NCBI RefSeq assembly: GCF_042688525.2
Contig: NZ_JBHWAB010000001.1
Coordinates: 3,348,001 to 3,412,000, forward strand
Length of the DNA: 64,000 bases
Direction of reading: 5' to 3'
Origin: Haloimpatiens sp042688525
GTDB taxonomy: Bacteria > Bacillota > Clostridia > Clostridiales > Clostridiaceae
A program made the position numbers and the translations under genes. Under the pieces are notes generated by a model. That model did not search any database, was not told the DNA's origin, and worked only from the letters and a program-made list of their open reading frames with translations. Within the stretch, counting starts at the first letter, position 1, and each line of letters starts with the position of its first letter. Below, in pieces: positions 45,607 to 54,898 of the stretch.

Positions 45607-46788
45607 TTAATCTATAACGTCTTTAACACTGTTACAATAAATTAATTTTTTATAATTTTCTTTAAATAACTTTTTACATTCATCCTTATCTCGAAAACTA
45701 TAGACTTTTTTACCAACTTCTAATGCATTTCTTATTAAATCTACATTTAATTTATTTAGTTCTGCAAAAGTTGAACCTGCATCTATAATTTTTTCACATT
45801 TCTTCATACAATTAACAGCTTTCTTAAAATTTATTTCCTTAATAGATTCAAAGGCTTTTTCTTTTATTATATTAACTCCTAAAATATTTGCAATATAATA
45901 ATCTATATCATTCTCATAAATAATACCTGTACAAACTTCATATTGGTGTTTTGTGAGAAATCTATAAATTGGTATACCTTTTCCTTCTCCGCTAATTACA
46001 AATACTCTTGATTTTTTTATTGAACTAGGTATTTCTAAAGTACCTAATAAACTACTAAAATTCCCAAACTCTAATCCATAAAGTTTCTTTATAACATCTT
46101 CTTTTATGATATCTTCACAACAACCTTTTTTCATTATCTTACCATCTTTAACTAAAACAGCTGTGTCACATCCTTTTAAAGCCATATCAACTTCATGCAG
46201 TGAAAGTATTACTGTTATTCCTTTTTCTTTAGAAAGTTTGTTTAAAATATTTAGTAGTTCAAATTTATGACGTATATCTAAATATGACGTTGGTTCATCT
46301 AAAATTATAATCTCAGGTTCTTGACACAAAGCCCTTGCTAAAAGTATTTTTTGCTTCTCTCCATCACTTAATTGTTCAAAATATCTATTAGCTAAATTTT
46401 CAGCATTAACTAACTTTAATATTTCATTTACTATATTTACATCTTCATCAGATAATTTACCAAAAAAACCTGTGTACTGATATCTACCCATTGCCGCAAA
46501 TTCAAAACTAGTCATTAAAGACGGTATTACTCTTTCAGTCAACACTACTGACATTTTTTTTGCTAAATTACTTTGATTTATCTTTTTAATATCTTCATTA
46601 TAAATATAAACATTACCTTTTACAGATTGAAGTTGTCCAGAAATAGTTTTTAATATAGTAGACTTACCAGCTCCATTAGGACCTAAAAGACATATAACTT
46701 CACCTTTTTTTATTTCTAATTCTATATTATCTATAACAACCTTATTATTGTATCCAACAGCTAATTTTTTTGTTTCTACAATGCTCAT
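45607..46788 (-). CDS. btuD: Cobalamin/corrinoid ABC transporter ATPase, with C-terminal extension
   Basis: The 393-residue ATPase of a vitamin B12-type importer. The ABC domain (about 1-250) has Walker A LLGPNGAGKSTILK, signature LSDGEKQKILL and Walker B IIILDEPTSYLD. About 140 further residues follow, with a Rossmann-like start (RVFVISGEGKGIPIYRFL) and the segment IIDAGSTFAELNKLN; classical BtuD/FecE proteins end near residue 260. Its ATG overlaps the end of the permease gene. The upstream cobalamin riboswitch makes corrinoids the likely substrate. Confidence 0.85.
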   Translation of the reverse strand: MSIVETKKLAVGYNNKVVIDNIELEIKKGEVICLLGPNGAGKSTILKTISGQLQSVKGNVYIYNEDIKKINQSNLAKKMSVVLTERVIPSLMTSFEFAAMGRYQYTGFFGKLSDEDVNIVNEILKLVNAENLANRYFEQLSDGEKQKILLARALCQEPEIIILDEPTSYLDIRHKFELLNILNKLSKEKGITVILSLHEVDMALKGCDTAVLVKDGKIMKKGCCEDIIKEDVIKKLYGLEFGNFSSLLGTLEIPSSIKKSRVFVISGEGKGIPIYRFLTKHQYEVCTGIIYENDIDYYIANILGVNIIKEKAFESIKEINFKKAVNCMKKCEKIIDAGSTFAELNKLNVDLIRNALEVGKKVYSFRDKDECKKLFKENYKKLIYCNSVKDVID

Positions 46789-47807
46789 ACATTTTTCCTC
46801 CTTTTAAGTAAAAGCCATATTACTATTGGGGCTCCAATAATAGATGTTACTGTACTTATAGCTAATTCCACTGGAGAAAACATCATTCGCGCAATCATAT
46901 CACACAAAGAGGTAACCACCCCTCCTAAAAGTATCGCTGCTGGAATTAATATTCTGTTATCTGATGTACCAAAAGATAACCTAGCTATGTGCGGTACTGC
47001 TAATCCTATAAATGAAATGGGACCAGAAAATGCAGTAGGCACTGCTGCTAATATACTTGATAAAAAAACTATAATGATCCTTGTTTTTTTAACATCTACT
47101 CCCATACTTCTGGCATAGTTTTGTCCAAGTAAAAGTGCATTTAAAGGCTTACATATTAAAAAAGATATAATAAGAAAAGGCATTACAATAAAAAATAGTA
47201 TTTTAAGTTTCTGCCATGTAAACCCTGAAAAACTTCCAAGAGTCCATAAATAAAATCCTTGAAGTTGTTCTTTGTTCGCAAAAGTTACTAAAAAATGTGT
47301 AATAGCTGAGCAAACATATCCAATCATTAATCCTATTATTAATAAAGTAGAAGTATTCTTAACTTTTCTTGCTACTAAAAGCACTAATAACATAACTAAT
47401 AACGAACCGAAAAAAGCTGAAAAAAATGAAAATAGTGGTGATGACATTGAAAATCCAAAACTTATACCTGCCAAAATAGTAAGTCCCACAAATAACGTAG
47501 CACCTGAAGATATACCTAAAACAAAAGGTCCTACTATTGGGTTTCTAAAAAATATTTGCAATAATAATCCCGATAAGGCAAGTGCACTTCCCCCTATCAT
47601 TGATGCTAAAGCTCTTGGAAGTCTTATCTTCCATATAATAGAGCTAAACATCTGATTACTTCCCTCTTTTTTTAAAATAACTTTAAATATTTCACTTATA
47701 CTTATTTTTATAGATCCTAATCCTACATTTAATAAAAATGAAATTATGAGCACTATACACAATACACTAAATATTATTATATTTTTACTCAGCCTTCTAT
47801 TTTTCAA
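46785..47807 (-). CDS. btuC: Cobalamin/corrinoid ABC transporter permease (FecCD/BtuC family)
   Basis: A permease of about 340 residues with around ten helices. FecCD-family motifs are LPRALASMIGGSALALSGLLLQ, NPIVGPFVLGISSGAT and GPISFIGLAVPHIAR. I prefer TTG 47807, 7 nt after GGGGG, over ATG 47828, which lies upstream of that site and has none of its own. It overlaps btuD by 4 bp. About 190 bp separate it from btuF, a gap holding a MITE-like end fragment and an 18-bp-stem hairpin. Confidence 0.85.
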   Translation of the reverse strand: MKNRRLSKNIIIFSVLCIVLIISFLLNVGLGSIKISISEIFKVILKKEGSNQMFSSIIWKIRLPRALASMIGGSALALSGLLLQIFFRNPIVGPFVLGISSGATLFVGLTILAGISFGFSMSSPLFSFFSAFFGSLLVMLLVLLVARKVKNTSTLLIIGLMIGYVCSAITHFLVTFANKEQLQGFYLWTLGSFSGFTWQKLKILFFIVMPFLIISFLICKPLNALLLGQNYARSMGVDVKKTRIIIVFLSSILAAVPTAFSGPISFIGLAVPHIARLSFGTSDNRILIPAAILLGGVVTSLCDMIARMMFSPVELAISTVTSIIGAPIVIWLLLKRRKNV

Positions 47808-47877
47808 ATTAAATCCCCCTATTAACATACATGTTTAAGCTATAACCTTCAATTTACAACTTCTAATTTATTAATAT

Positions 47878-47901
47878 CTCAACTTTCGCAGTAAAAAAAT
47901 T
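47878..47901. mobile_element. MITE-like element fragment E
   Basis: CTCAACTTTCGCAGTAAAAAAATT matches the terminal 20 or so bases of the element found at 14.2 and 19.6 kb. The remainder is missing. Here it is reported as a truncated end inside the btu operon. Confidence 0.5.
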
Positions 47902-47920
47902 AAAATAATTTCTTAATTAT

Positions 47921-47961
47921 ATAATTTAAGATTTTCTGTTAAACAGAAAATCTTAAATTAT
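47921..47961 (-). terminator. Perfect 18-bp hairpin between btuF and btuC
   Basis: ATAATTTAAGATTTTCTG and its exact complement (47944-47961) are separated by 5 nt. No strong T-run follows. It could be an attenuator or RNA-stabilising hairpin that sets a higher level of the binding protein than of BtuCD. Confidence 0.45.
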
Positions 47962-47999
47962 ATTTTTATTCCTATATTATATGCATTTTTAAATATTCA

Positions 48000-49142
48000 C
48001 TAATGTAATTTATAATAATAATTATGCTTACTATCTTTAAATTGTTGTGGATAAAATACTGAAGTCATATCTTGTATAATTTCATCTATTTTATCAGAAC
48101 TTTGCCAATAACATTTGTTTATACCAAAAACTTTTCCATCTTTTATTGGTTTTATTTGTGATAGTACGTCTCCATGATTTACTATATCTTTTATAGATTT
48201 AACTGATATGTCACTAGTATTATCATATATTAAGATATCTGCATTCATTGCTTTAGCATAAAACTCTTCTACAGATATTTTTGCATTTCCTGGTTTATTG
48301 GGCTCTAAATCTTTTAGTATATAATCTCCTCCAGCTTTTTCTATAATTTTTGAATAATATGAACCTCCTCTAGGAACATAAACTTTTCCTTTAAATATAA
48401 ATGCATATGCTACTTTTGGTTTCTTATTACTTTTTACCTTATTTTCAATATTTTTAATATTAACTTCCACTTTATTGAAGTACTCTTCAGCTTCTTTGTC
48501 TTTATTATAAAAAGCTCCTAATAATTTAATCCATTCTAATCTTCCAAGTGGAGTCTTTTCCATGTAATCATTATCTATAAAATAAGGTATACCCAATTCA
48601 TCCATTTTAGCCATTTGCTTGTCTTGACTTGAACTTCCTGTATGTAAAATAACTACTTCTGGTTTTATTGATTGTATTTTTTCATAATCTGGAGTTCTAC
48701 TTTTACCCACAAAAGCTATTTTACCGTCTTTCATTCCCTTTTTTATGTCATTTATAAACCATTTATCTTCTTTAGTTGTAACTCCTACTACACTATCTAA
48801 TTCACCTAAAGCTCTTAATATAGAAACTTGTATTGTAGAGAAAGGTACTATTTTTTTTACAGGTGTATAGATAACTGGTAATTTATAATCTTTCGGAGCT
48901 TTCTTTCCACGAGGTACTAAAAGTAATTTTCTATTCTCACCATCAGTAACTATCTTAACTCCATCCTCTAAATATTTGATATTAAAACCTTTAGAATATT
49001 TTAACTTAATTTCTTTTGATGTTGATGTTTTTTGTACACTAACCTTATTAGTGGCTTTATTTCCACATCCTACACATATTAAGCTTGTACATACACTTAA
49101 AACTATAATTAAAGCAATAACTTTTGAATTAATCTTTCTCAT
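48000..49142 (-). CDS. btuF: Cobalamin/corrinoid-binding lipoprotein
   Basis: The 380-residue extracellular receptor of the importer. A lipoprotein signal with Cys26 (ICVGC) precedes a periplasmic-binding type III fold. Features include TIQVSILRALGELDSVVGV, KPEVVILHTGSSSQ and a C-terminal TDISVKSIKDIVNHG-type lobe. TroA/BtuF-like proteins also bind haem or siderophores; the riboswitch upstream favours corrinoids. AAGGAGAT precedes the ATG. A second copy of this leader lies just upstream. Confidence 0.84.
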   Translation of the reverse strand: MRKINSKVIALIIVLSVCTSLICVGCGNKATNKVSVQKTSTSKEIKLKYSKGFNIKYLEDGVKIVTDGENRKLLLVPRGKKAPKDYKLPVIYTPVKKIVPFSTIQVSILRALGELDSVVGVTTKEDKWFINDIKKGMKDGKIAFVGKSRTPDYEKIQSIKPEVVILHTGSSSQDKQMAKMDELGIPYFIDNDYMEKTPLGRLEWIKLLGAFYNKDKEAEEYFNKVEVNIKNIENKVKSNKKPKVAYAFIFKGKVYVPRGGSYYSKIIEKAGGDYILKDLEPNKPGNAKISVEEFYAKAMNADILIYDNTSDISVKSIKDIVNHGDVLSQIKPIKDGKVFGINKCYWQSSDKIDEIIQDMTSVFYPQQFKDSKHNYYYKLH

Positions 49143-49144
49143 AT

Positions 49145-49252
49145 AAAAAATCTCCTTTTCTTTTTATGTAATGTATTAAACTTTTACATTTATTTATGTT
49201 AAAAAATCTCCTTTCTTATATAACATATTAAACCTTTACATCTATTTATATT
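49145..49252 (-). repeat. Tandem duplication of the btuF leader with its ribosome binding site
   Basis: AAAAAATCTCCTTT followed by a stretch ending TTTACATTTATTTATGTT occurs twice (49145-49200 and 49201-49252) with about 80 percent identity. Each copy contains AAAGGAGATTTTTT on the minus strand, but only the gene-proximal one precedes a start codon. Confidence 0.7.
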
Positions 49253-49262
49253 TTTACATTCA

Positions 49263-49292
49263 ATAAAAAAAAGACCTTCTCACGAAGATCTT
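49263..49292 (-). terminator. Terminator of the cobalamin riboswitch
   Basis: Stem AAGATCTTC/GAAGGTCTT with a 4-nt loop, then a run of eight T, on the minus strand. It lies about 85 bp after the aptamer and upstream of btuF. Confidence 0.85.
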
Positions 49293-49373
49293 ACTAGCAT
49301 ATATAGTAATAATTTTATAAATTTTTTAATATCGCTTATATATATACCTTTTCACTCCGCAAGATATATAAAC

Positions 49374-49532
49374 ATTTTAGGCAGGTCTCCTGACTTGAGT
49401 TTCTTCCTACTCTCACCTTCCCGAATTATCAGTGGTTGATTGAGATTTGTCCACTCTTACAGTAGCAGAGGCTGCATCGGATTTTCACCGATTTCCCTTT
49501 TCATTTTAATAAATAAAACACCTAAAACATAT
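49374..49532 (-). ncRNA. Cobalamin (B12) riboswitch aptamer
   Basis: On the minus strand the conserved parts occur in order: TTTTAGGTG, GGGAAATCGGTGAAAATCCG, ATGCAGCCTCTGCTACTGTA, CCACTG, CGGGAAGGTGAG and AGTCAGGAGACCTGCC. This is the complete B12-box architecture. Followed by a terminator, it should switch btuFCD off when adenosylcobalamin is abundant. Confidence 0.96.
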
Positions 49533-49551
49533 TTATTCAATTTTCGATTGT

Positions 49552-49580
49552 ATTATACATTATTTTTCAATTAATGTCAA
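49552..49580 (-). promoter_or_regulatory. btuFCD promoter
   Basis: Perfect TTGACA (49575-49580), 17-bp spacer and perfect TATAAT (49552-49557) on the minus strand, about 20 bp upstream of the riboswitch and just beyond the pilO stop. Confidence 0.85.
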
Positions 49581-49594
49581 TCGAATTAACTTTT

Positions 49595-50494
49595 TCATTT
49601 TTTAAACATTTCTGCTATTGATTTAAATCCTATTTTCTTATCATAAAAACTGTAATTTTTAATCTTTTCATATTTTTCTTTATCTACTTTAATATATTGA
49701 TAAAAAACTATCTCCGCTAAAATGTTATCATCTACTACTATAGTAGATTTATTAGTTTGCTCTTCAGTACCATTTATCTGAACTCCTTCTTGATTAACCT
49801 CATCTTCAGCAACATTTGATTGAGTTTCTTGTTTATTAGCCTCACCTTCAGTACCATTGGGTTGAGTTTTTTCCACATTAGTATTTAAATTTTCACTATC
49901 TACTATATCTTCTTTTGTATAATTTATTTCTTGCAAATTTTGTTGTTCTGTAGCTAAAAGATTTATACTTTTTACATTAAGCTTTCTAGTTGTTATATTG
50001 TTTAAATTTTTTATATATTTTTCTATTTTATATTTATCACCATTAACTTTTAAATCTATAGAAAGTCTAATAACATCATCTGAAAGGTGTGTATCTGAAG
50101 ATGTACTTTCTGCATTTGAAGAAGTTTCTTGTTCATTAGCAGCTTTTGGTAAAATCAATTGGAATTTAACTTCATCTCCGTTAATTCCATATTTAGTACA
50201 TGAATTATATAAATCATAAATAAGTTGAGGAGTATCAATCTGATTTGATGTTAAATCATCTAATGATTTTATGTTTTTTTTCAATTGTTCAGTTTCCTTT
50301 TTAATATTACTTACTTTACCCTGTAAAATTTTAGCCTCTCTTAGTTTTTCACTTTTAGTTTCATACTCTTGCTTAATACGTTTAACTTCATTATGTTTAG
50401 GAATAAAATAATATCTATATAAAGAGTAATTTACCCCTACTATAATTATTATAATTAGAATCATTATCTCAGTTTTTCTTTTGTCTCTTTCCAC
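49595..50494 (-). CDS. pilO: PilO-like type IV pilus assembly protein
   Basis: A 299-residue inner-membrane protein with one N-terminal helix (about 9-27), a coiled coil (35-80) and a periplasmic-type domain. It would pair with the PilN part of the upstream fusion in the pilus alignment complex. Residues 208-249 hold three 14-residue repeats (EKTQPNGTEGEANK type), a low-complexity insertion unusual for PilO. The start is GTG, with AGGATGTGA upstream. It is the last gene of the pilus operon and lies about 15 bp after the btu promoter. Identification rests on position and topology. Confidence 0.7.
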   Translation of the reverse strand: MERDKRKTEIMILIIIIIVGVNYSLYRYYFIPKHNEVKRIKQEYETKSEKLREAKILQGKVSNIKKETEQLKKNIKSLDDLTSNQIDTPQLIYDLYNSCTKYGINGDEVKFQLILPKAANEQETSSNAESTSSDTHLSDDVIRLSIDLKVNGDKYKIEKYIKNLNNITTRKLNVKSINLLATEQQNLQEINYTKEDIVDSENLNTNVEKTQPNGTEGEANKQETQSNVAEDEVNQEGVQINGTEEQTNKSTIVVDDNILAEIVFYQYIKVDKEKYEKIKNYSFYDKKIGFKSIAEMFKK

Positions 50495-50509
50495 CTTGTA
50501 ATCACATCC

Positions 50510-51946
50510 TTACAGAGGTTCTTTTATTATTAATGTAAATTTAGCTTCATTTTCAGAATCATTAAGTTTAATTGAATCTAGCTCAACATGTTCAAAAATA
50601 CCTATATTATTTATAGCAATAACAAGTTTAACTTTATCAAGTGTGCTTTTATTTATATTTACTACTAAATCAACCTTATCTTTATCTACATAAATATTTC
50701 TTACATAAACATCTGACGGCAATCCCTTTCTTATTCTTTCTAAGTACTCTAAATATTTAAGTTCATCTTGTTTTATTTTTTTAATTGTTTCCTGTTTTTT
50801 CTCATATTCCTTTTTTGTATCTAGTATTTCTTTATATTTCACATCAATATTACCAATTTTTTTTATTTGTTCATCTAACACCTTAGTATCATATTTAGTA
50901 AAATTATTTTTCACATAGAAATTCGTACCAATCCCCCAACCACTCAACATTAAAGCTAACATAGCAACTGAAAATGCTATACTATTTCTCCTTGTAAAGA
51001 TTTCCTCATCCTTCTTTAAAATTTGATTAAAATTTATAGCTTTATTATAAATTTCAGGAATGTTTAAATCACACCCTAATATATCACAATATTCATTGAT
51101 ATCAATTTCAGGAGGTACAAATACCTTTTTAGTCATTTCGTAATCTATTCCTGCTATTACATCTATATCAAATTGTTCCTTAATTAATTTAAAAATTTGT
51201 TTATCTTGTGAAATTTGTCCTATTAAATGAATTTTATCTACCTTATTTCCAAAATGCCTAGAAGAATAGAAATTTAAAAAATACTCTACATTTTCTAGTA
51301 TTTCATCATAATTTTGTTCTAAAGATTCAGGTATTGACAAATGCATATTGGAATATAAAAATAATTTCTTTTTTTCTAATATAGTCATATTGATTTTTCC
51401 TCTTGAAATATCTAATATAGCTGTAGTATCATACCAATTTTTATTAAAAAATCTTAATATACAATCTGGATAAATAGTTATCTTATCTAAATTTAATCCA
51501 CAATTTTCAACTAACAGTACTATACTATCGATTTTATGTTTTGGAAAAACCACCAAAAGCAAATATATTTTTTTTTCTTCACCCTTATCAATATCTAGTA
51601 TTTTATAATCATAATAATATTCATCTATATTTACAGTAAAGTATTCATCAATATTATTATGCACAAAAGACTCAACTTCTTTTTTCTTCATAAACGGAAT
51701 TTCTACTAACCTTGTTATTATTCCATCTAACTCTAAAACTACTATTGCCTTGTTATCTTTAATATTGTTTTCTGACAAAAACGTATTTATTTTGTCTACA
51801 TTCTCATCAATATTAAACTCAACATTACTCTCAATATCGATTGTTTTTATCTTTTTAATTTTTCTTTTAGTAAATTTATAAGATAATAAAGCAATGTCAA
51901 TATAATTTTCACTAACTTTAAATACTACTTTATTTCCTATAATCAA
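50510..51946 (-). CDS. pilM: PilM-PilN fusion protein
   Basis: A 478-residue protein in which a PilM-like actin-fold domain (about 1-300, with TTAILDISRGKINMTIL) is joined to a PilN-like part. The PilN part has a single membrane helix (about 328-347) and a coiled coil, then a small domain. In other systems PilM is cytoplasmic and binds the PilN tail; here both are one chain. Fusion of this kind is known from clostridial type IV pili such as those of C. difficile. The start is TTG after GGAGGA. Confidence 0.75.
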   Translation of the reverse strand: MIIGNKVVFKVSENYIDIALLSYKFTKRKIKKIKTIDIESNVEFNIDENVDKINTFLSENNIKDNKAIVVLELDGIITRLVEIPFMKKKEVESFVHNNIDEYFTVNIDEYYYDYKILDIDKGEEKKIYLLLVVFPKHKIDSIVLLVENCGLNLDKITIYPDCILRFFNKNWYDTTAILDISRGKINMTILEKKKLFLYSNMHLSIPESLEQNYDEILENVEYFLNFYSSRHFGNKVDKIHLIGQISQDKQIFKLIKEQFDIDVIAGIDYEMTKKVFVPPEIDINEYCDILGCDLNIPEIYNKAINFNQILKKDEEIFTRRNSIAFSVAMLALMLSGWGIGTNFYVKNNFTKYDTKVLDEQIKKIGNIDVKYKEILDTKKEYEKKQETIKKIKQDELKYLEYLERIRKGLPSDVYVRNIYVDKDKVDLVVNINKSTLDKVKLVIAINNIGIFEHVELDSIKLNDSENEAKFTLIIKEPL

Positions 51947-51982
51947 AATTTAATCCTCCATTATCATTTTTCATTAGAGTAT

Positions 51983-53170
51983 CTATATAGTATTTGACAT
52001 TTTAAATATAGGTAAAGCTATACCTATCATTACAACACCAACTACTAATCCAATTATTAAAGTAAATAGTGGTTCTACAAGTGCCATCAATTTATTTATT
52101 CCAATTTCAACCTTCTTGTCATATATATCTGTAAGTTTAAAAAACATCTGTTCAAGTTTTCCTGTTTCTTCTCCTATTCTTATCATGTGAATAGTTAAAT
52201 CATCAAAAATTTTTTCATCTTGCAGCGTATCTGCTATTTTAGCTCCATTTACTATTTTCTTTTTAGCATTTCCGATTTTATATGATACAAAACTATTATT
52301 AATTATACGTTGTATATTATCTAATGCTGTTAAAATTGGTACTGCTGATCTTATAAATATACCCATACTTCTACAAAATCTATTTATTATAATGTATTTT
52401 TTAACTTCACCAACAACTGGTATTTTTAACACAATCTTATCTAAAAAATATTTCATTCTTGGTACTTTAGTAACATATCTAATTAAAACTATTAGACCTA
52501 ATACTACAAAAGGTACAAGTAAAATATTATTATTAAAAAAATTCATTGTATTCATAATAAAAATAGTTATCTTAGGTAAGTTTTTACTATCTGCAAATAT
52601 ATTACTTATCTTAGAAAATATAAATAAATTAAAAAACATAAGCATAGCAATAGTTAATACAAGTAATACTATTGGATATATAGAAGCATTTTTTATTTTA
52701 TTTTTTATATGAGCTTCTCTTTGATAAAAATTTTCCATATTAAATAGTATTTCATCTATATTACCACTTACTTCACCTGAATAAACCATATGAGTTAAAA
52801 CAACCGGAAACATTCCAGAATCCTCCATAGACTTTCCAAGTGTTTCACCTCTTTTTACTCCTTTAAGCACCGCTTCTGATGCCTTTTTTAACTTTTTATC
52901 TTGATTTTTTATTATATCTAATCCTTTTAATATACTTACTCCTGTATTTATTATAATTCCCATTTGTCCACAAAAACTTGCTATGTGTTCATCCTTTAAT
53001 TTGTTTCCTCCTAGTTTTATATCTAATAAACTACGACTTTTTTTTATTTTTATTACCTTATACCCTTTTATTCTTAACTTTTCTATTGCATTTTCTATAT
53101 TATCTTCTTCAATATAATCTTTTATAACATTCATATTTGTATCTAATGCTTTATATGAAAATTTTTGCAT
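51983..53170 (-). CDS. pilC: Type IV pilus inner-membrane platform protein PilC
   Basis: This 395-residue member of the GspF/PilC family begins with the typical FSYKALD. It carries two repeated cytoplasmic helical domains (HIASFCGQMGIIINTGVSIL and NRFCRSMGIFIRSAVPILTA), each followed by hydrophobic helices. EEDNIENAIEKLRIKGYKVI is the N-terminal domain. It should interact with PilB to drive pilin assembly. It starts 18 bp after pilB. Confidence 0.9.
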   Translation of the reverse strand: MQKFSYKALDTNMNVIKDYIEEDNIENAIEKLRIKGYKVIKIKKSRSLLDIKLGGNKLKDEHIASFCGQMGIIINTGVSILKGLDIIKNQDKKLKKASEAVLKGVKRGETLGKSMEDSGMFPVVLTHMVYSGEVSGNIDEILFNMENFYQREAHIKNKIKNASIYPIVLLVLTIAMLMFFNLFIFSKISNIFADSKNLPKITIFIMNTMNFFNNNILLVPFVVLGLIVLIRYVTKVPRMKYFLDKIVLKIPVVGEVKKYIIINRFCRSMGIFIRSAVPILTALDNIQRIINNSFVSYKIGNAKKKIVNGAKIADTLQDEKIFDDLTIHMIRIGEETGKLEQMFFKLTDIYDKKVEIGINKLMALVEPLFTLIIGLVVGVVMIGIALPIFKMSNTI

Positions 53171-53187
53171 AAATTATCCACAACCTT

Positions 53188-54864
53188 TTAATATCCATAC
53201 GTTACTCTTAACATTTCTTCAACAGTAGTTATTCCTTCTAAAACTTTTCTTATACATGAATCTCTTAATAATCTTGTTCCACTCTTTTCAGCAATATCTT
53301 CTATTAATGTCTCTGATTTTTGTGAATCTATATATTCTTTTATTTCTTTTTTTATTTCTAAAACCTCAAAAATACCAACTCTACCTTTATATCCTGTACC
53401 GTTACATATACTGCATCCTATTCCTTTTTTCAGTTTTACAGGATTATCTATTCCTAATAACCTCATTTCTTTTTCATCACTTATATATTCTTTTATGCAA
53501 TTTGGACATATCTTTCTTACAAGTCTTTGAGCTATTATACCTGTAACTGTAGAGGATAATAAAAATGGAGCAATTTTCATATCTTCAAGTCTAGTTATAG
53601 CCCCTACTGCACTATTAGTATGAATAGTTGATAAAACCAAATGACCTGTTAGCGCTGATCTTATAGATATTTCAGCAGTTTCACTATCTCTAATTTCACC
53701 AACAAGTATTATATCAGGATCTTGTCTTAATATACTTCTCAATCCTAATGCAAAATTAAACCCAATTTTATTATTTACCTGCATTTGATTTATACCTTTT
53801 AAATTGTATTCTACAGGGTCTTCAATTGTAATTATATTTTTTGAAGAATCATTTAGTATATTTAATACAGAATATAAAGTTGTAGTCTTTCCACTTCCTG
53901 TTGGACCACATACAAGAACTATACCATATGGTTTTTTAATTATATTATTTAATTTAATCAGCTCTTCACTCTCTAATCCTATATTATCTAAATCTATAGA
54001 AAAATTGCTCTTATCTAAAATTCTCATTACTACTTTTTCGCCCATTATTGTTGGTACTACAGATATTCTTAAATCTATATTTTTTTGTTTTGATTTGAAA
54101 TTAATTCTTCCATCTTGAGGAAGTCTTTTTTCTGCAATATTTAACTCCGCCATTATTTTTATTCTACTTATTACAGCTTCAAGCATACCAATATCTACTC
54201 TCATTATTTGCCTTAAAGTTCCATCTATTCTATATCGTACTCTCATTTCATTTTCATAAGGTTCTATATGAATGTCAGAAGCATCGTTTAATACTGCATT
54301 ATCAATTACTGTATTAATAAATTTTATAATTGGAGCTGCATCTTCATCTATATATTCATCATTATCTTTAGCTTCATCCCTTCTATATCCATGAACTTTT
54401 CCATAGTTTTTTGCAGCTTCTTCAGCCTTACTTTTACCATAATATTTTTCTATATTTTCTAAAATAGATGTTCTCAATGTTATAGCTATTTTACAAACAT
54501 ATCCAGTTGCAGCCTTAATTTCTTCTATAGCAAAATAATTTAATGGATCACTCATTACAACTAGCAGCTGTCCATTTATTATATCCACAGGAATTACTTC
54601 ATATTTCCTTGCCATAGTTTCTGGTATTATCTTAATTATTTCTTGTCTTATATTTACATTTTCAAGGTTTATATAATCTATCCCTAATTGTTTTCTTACT
54701 GCTTCTACTATTTGTTGATTTGTAGTAAATCCTTCTGTAACTAAAAGTTCTCCTAATTTTTTACCTGTACCCTTTTGAATTTTCAATACTTTTTCTAAAA
54801 TTTCTTTTGTTATAAGTCCAGAATCTATGAGTATTTCTCCTAATCTTTTTCTTACTTTACCCAT
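53188..54864 (-). CDS. pilB: Type IV pilus assembly ATPase PilB
   Basis: This 558-residue hexameric ATPase powers pilus extension. It has an N-terminal GspE/PilB N domain (LGEILIDSGLITKEILEKVL). Then come Walker A CGPTGSGKTT, the Asp box (SDIHIEPYENEMRVRYRIDG), Walker B RQDPDIILVGEIRDSET and the His box TGHLVLSTIHTN. The zinc-binding tetracysteine CPNC...CSIC is near the C-terminus. No PilT retraction ATPase or prepilin peptidase lies in the window. Confidence 0.93.
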   Translation of the reverse strand: MGKVRKRLGEILIDSGLITKEILEKVLKIQKGTGKKLGELLVTEGFTTNQQIVEAVRKQLGIDYINLENVNIRQEIIKIIPETMARKYEVIPVDIINGQLLVVMSDPLNYFAIEEIKAATGYVCKIAITLRTSILENIEKYYGKSKAEEAAKNYGKVHGYRRDEAKDNDEYIDEDAAPIIKFINTVIDNAVLNDASDIHIEPYENEMRVRYRIDGTLRQIMRVDIGMLEAVISRIKIMAELNIAEKRLPQDGRINFKSKQKNIDLRISVVPTIMGEKVVMRILDKSNFSIDLDNIGLESEELIKLNNIIKKPYGIVLVCGPTGSGKTTTLYSVLNILNDSSKNIITIEDPVEYNLKGINQMQVNNKIGFNFALGLRSILRQDPDIILVGEIRDSETAEISIRSALTGHLVLSTIHTNSAVGAITRLEDMKIAPFLLSSTVTGIIAQRLVRKICPNCIKEYISDEKEMRLLGIDNPVKLKKGIGCSICNGTGYKGRVGIFEVLEIKKEIKEYIDSQKSETLIEDIAEKSGTRLLRDSCIRKVLEGITTVEEMLRVTYGY

Positions 54865-54898
54865 ACTATCCCTCTTTTCTTACTGTTATGTGATATAT

